DNA from: Epilithonimonas zeae
Lineage (GTDB): Bacteria; Bacteroidota; Bacteroidia; Flavobacteriales; Weeksellaceae
Direction of reading: 5' to 3'
DNA: 64,000 nt
Assembly (NCBI RefSeq): GCF_900141765.1
Contig: NZ_FSRK01000002.1
Location: 806,001-870,000 of the forward strand
Below the pieces are notes generated by a model, which saw only the letters and a list, made by a program, of their open reading frames with translations, had not been told where the DNA came from and made no database searches. A program made the translations under genes and the position numbers. Below are positions 62,900 to 64,000 of the stretch, in pieces; positions within the stretch are counted from its first letter, which is position 1, and each line of letters opens with the position of its first letter.

Positions 62900-63364
62900 A
62901 TGGAGAAAAAGTCTTATACATTTGAGGAGATTAAACAGAAACTGGTGAATTATTGTGTTTACCAGGATCGTTGTCATTCTGAAATAGAACAAAAAATGAG
63001 AGATTTTCTTTTGATTCCGGAAGCTAAAGATGAAATTTTTCTTTACCTGATTAAAGAAAATTACCTTAATGAAGAACGTTTTACAAGAAGTTATATCCGA
63101 GGAAAGTTCTACATCAAACATTGGGGAAGAACTAAAATCAAAATGAATCTTAAACAAAAAGGAATTATAGAGAAATTAATTTCCAAATGTATGGATGAAA
63201 TTGATGCTGATGATTACGAAAAAACTGTAAATAAGATTTATCAAGATTATTTTTCCAAACAAAAAGGACTGAAAGAGTATCAGAGAAAAAGTAAGGCAAT
63301 CAAGCATTTGATGTCCAAAGGCTTTGAATATGATGTTATCTTAGATGTTATTAATAATGAATAA
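62900..63364 (+). CDS. recX: Regulatory protein RecX
   Basis: The 154-residue protein has RecX three-helix repeats: KLVNYCVYQDRCHSEIEQKM, YLIKENYLNEERFTRSYIRG and WGRTKIKMNLKQKGI. RecX restrains RecA filaments. recA is not nearby. The start at 62900 follows the glyA terminator closely. Confidence 0.92.
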   Translation: MEKKSYTFEEIKQKLVNYCVYQDRCHSEIEQKMRDFLLIPEAKDEIFLYLIKENYLNEERFTRSYIRGKFYIKHWGRTKIKMNLKQKGIIEKLISKCMDEIDADDYEKTVNKIYQDYFSKQKGLKEYQRKSKAIKHLMSKGFEYDVILDVINNE

Positions 63365-63476
63365 AATAGCATATTAAATTAAATTAATATAGCGTTTTAC
63401 TATAAGGGTTTAAAATATTTCTTAAAAATTGATAAATAATTCTTAATTTCGTCGCAAATTAGATCAAACAGAATTC

Positions 63477-64000
63477 ATGAAAAAAATAGTTATCATATAT
63501 GCTTTGGTATTATTTGGTTTTGCAAACGCACAATCGGTAAAGTATGGATTAACAGGGAATATTCACAAGTCGTCCATCGTTGGTATTCATGACCGTTCAA
63601 AAGGTATATTTGGAGGTAATGTAGGGGTTTTTGCTGATTTTTCTTTGGTAACTAATGATATTTACGACTCTGCGTGGCTGTATTTTACGCCACAATTGGA
63701 GTTTGCAATGTTTGGCGAAAATTCCAAATATCCGAATAAAGATCTTCAGAAGTTTCATAATAATTATATCAGTATGCCTTTGTTTATAAAGTATTTTATA
63801 AAAAATCATGGTTATAAAAGTGATATATATTTAATGGCAGGACCTAAATTAGAATATTTAATTACGGATAAAGTTTCCGGACCGGCATCACTTACTGCAG
63901 ATCAGGAAAAAAATCTGAATAAGTTTGCATACGGATTGGCTGTGGCAGTAGGTGTCAAAGTTCAAGAAAATTGGGATGTGTTTATTCGCTTCGACAGAGG
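63477..64000 (+). CDS. PorT-like outer-membrane beta-barrel protein, 3' end beyond window
   Basis: The frame opens at ATG 63477 with signal peptide MKKIVIIYALVLFGFANAQ and stays open to the window end (174 complete codons). The pattern of alternating strands, KYGLTGNIHKSSIVGIHDRS, YISMPLFIKYFIKN and IYLMAGPKLEYLI, is the 'outer membrane beta-barrel/PorT' family. This family name does not by itself mean the T9SS PorT component. Upstream, TAATTTCG near 63452 could be a -7 variant. Confidence 0.82.
   Translation, partial: MKKIVIIYALVLFGFANAQSVKYGLTGNIHKSSIVGIHDRSKGIFGGNVGVFADFSLVTNDIYDSAWLYFTPQLEFAMFGENSKYPNKDLQKFHNNYISMPLFIKYFIKNHGYKSDIYLMAGPKLEYLITDKVSGPASLTADQEKNLNKFAYGLAVAVGVKVQENWDVFIRFDR

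Noticed and set aside
1-64000. CRISPR array, rRNA operon, ordinary tRNA, intact IS or prophage
   Set aside because: No regularly spaced repeats, conserved rRNA segments, tRNA cloverleaf ends other than tmRNA, transposase or phage structural genes were seen by reading. A covariance-model scan for tRNAs was not possible here.
63477-64000. Naming the last gene as the T9SS component PorT
   Set aside because: The protein family label is shared by many outer-membrane barrels, and the visible part gives no specific evidence for the secretion system component.

Overview
The window is chromosomal DNA of a member of the phylum Bacteroidetes, most likely family Weeksellaceae (Chryseobacterium/Epilithonimonas group). 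Evidence seen in the sequence: it is AT-rich; promoters are of the Bacteroidetes type (-7 TAnnTTTG, -33 TTG/TTTG); Shine-Dalgarno sequences are largely absent even in ribosomal protein genes; five proteins end in type IX secretion (T9SS) sorting domains with a [V/I]YPNP motif; lipoproteins have acidic residues after the acylated cysteine; and there are Bacteroidetes-specific families (DUF4270, DUF4403, DUF4907, GH97). The genus is inference.

Layout. 1-10.1 kb (minus strand): a YCII-like secreted protein cut by the window edge, an FAD-dependent oxidoreductase, a large T9SS cargo protein, the fused acyl-CoA mutase IcmF, and a leucine-rich-repeat T9SS cargo. 10.1-13.8 kb: two unrelated polytopic membrane proteins (GT-C glycosyltransferase-like) flanking a Dps mini-ferritin. 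13.9-17.3 kb: str operon (rpsL-rpsG-fusA-rpsJ) with its own promoter and terminator. 17.4-23.9 kb: a block separating rpsJ from rplC (secreted metzincin, a two-gene secreted protein/lipoprotein operon, a small membrane protein). 24.0-37.9 kb: S10-spc-alpha ribosomal gene block from rplC to rplQ, including secY, infA, rpoA and the small rpmD and rpmJ genes.

37.9-50.9 kb: a GH97 glycosidase, a DUF4403 protein, an M4 thermolysin-like T9SS protease, DeoD, then an envelope-associated locus of two divergent gene groups: kelch lipoprotein, DUF4907 lipoprotein, LytS-type histidine kinase and LytTR response regulator on the minus strand; DUF4270 lipoprotein and a FadL-like barrel on the plus strand. 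51.4-55.7 kb: a membrane-anchored AraC-type regulator followed by a probable small remnant island at the 3' end of tmRNA. The island is bounded by a degenerate copy of the tmRNA 3' end and holds a (ATGT)15 microsatellite, a Ycf48-like T9SS protein and a 57-residue secreted protein. 55.7-64 kb: a carboxypeptidase-regulatory-domain protein, a class I ribonucleotide reductase of apparent subclass Id (nrdB, small ORF, nrdA), a DUF72 protein, glyA, recX and the start of an outer-membrane barrel protein.

The points most worth a second look are the tmRNA-flanking island with its tetranucleotide tract, the six-gene envelope/two-component locus, strong hairpins in the ribosomal gene block (upstream of rplC and between rpsN and rpsH), the small gene inside the ribonucleotide reductase locus, and dispersed GC-rich intergenic elements. 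No CRISPR array, rRNA, ordinary tRNA, intact insertion sequence or intact prophage was seen.
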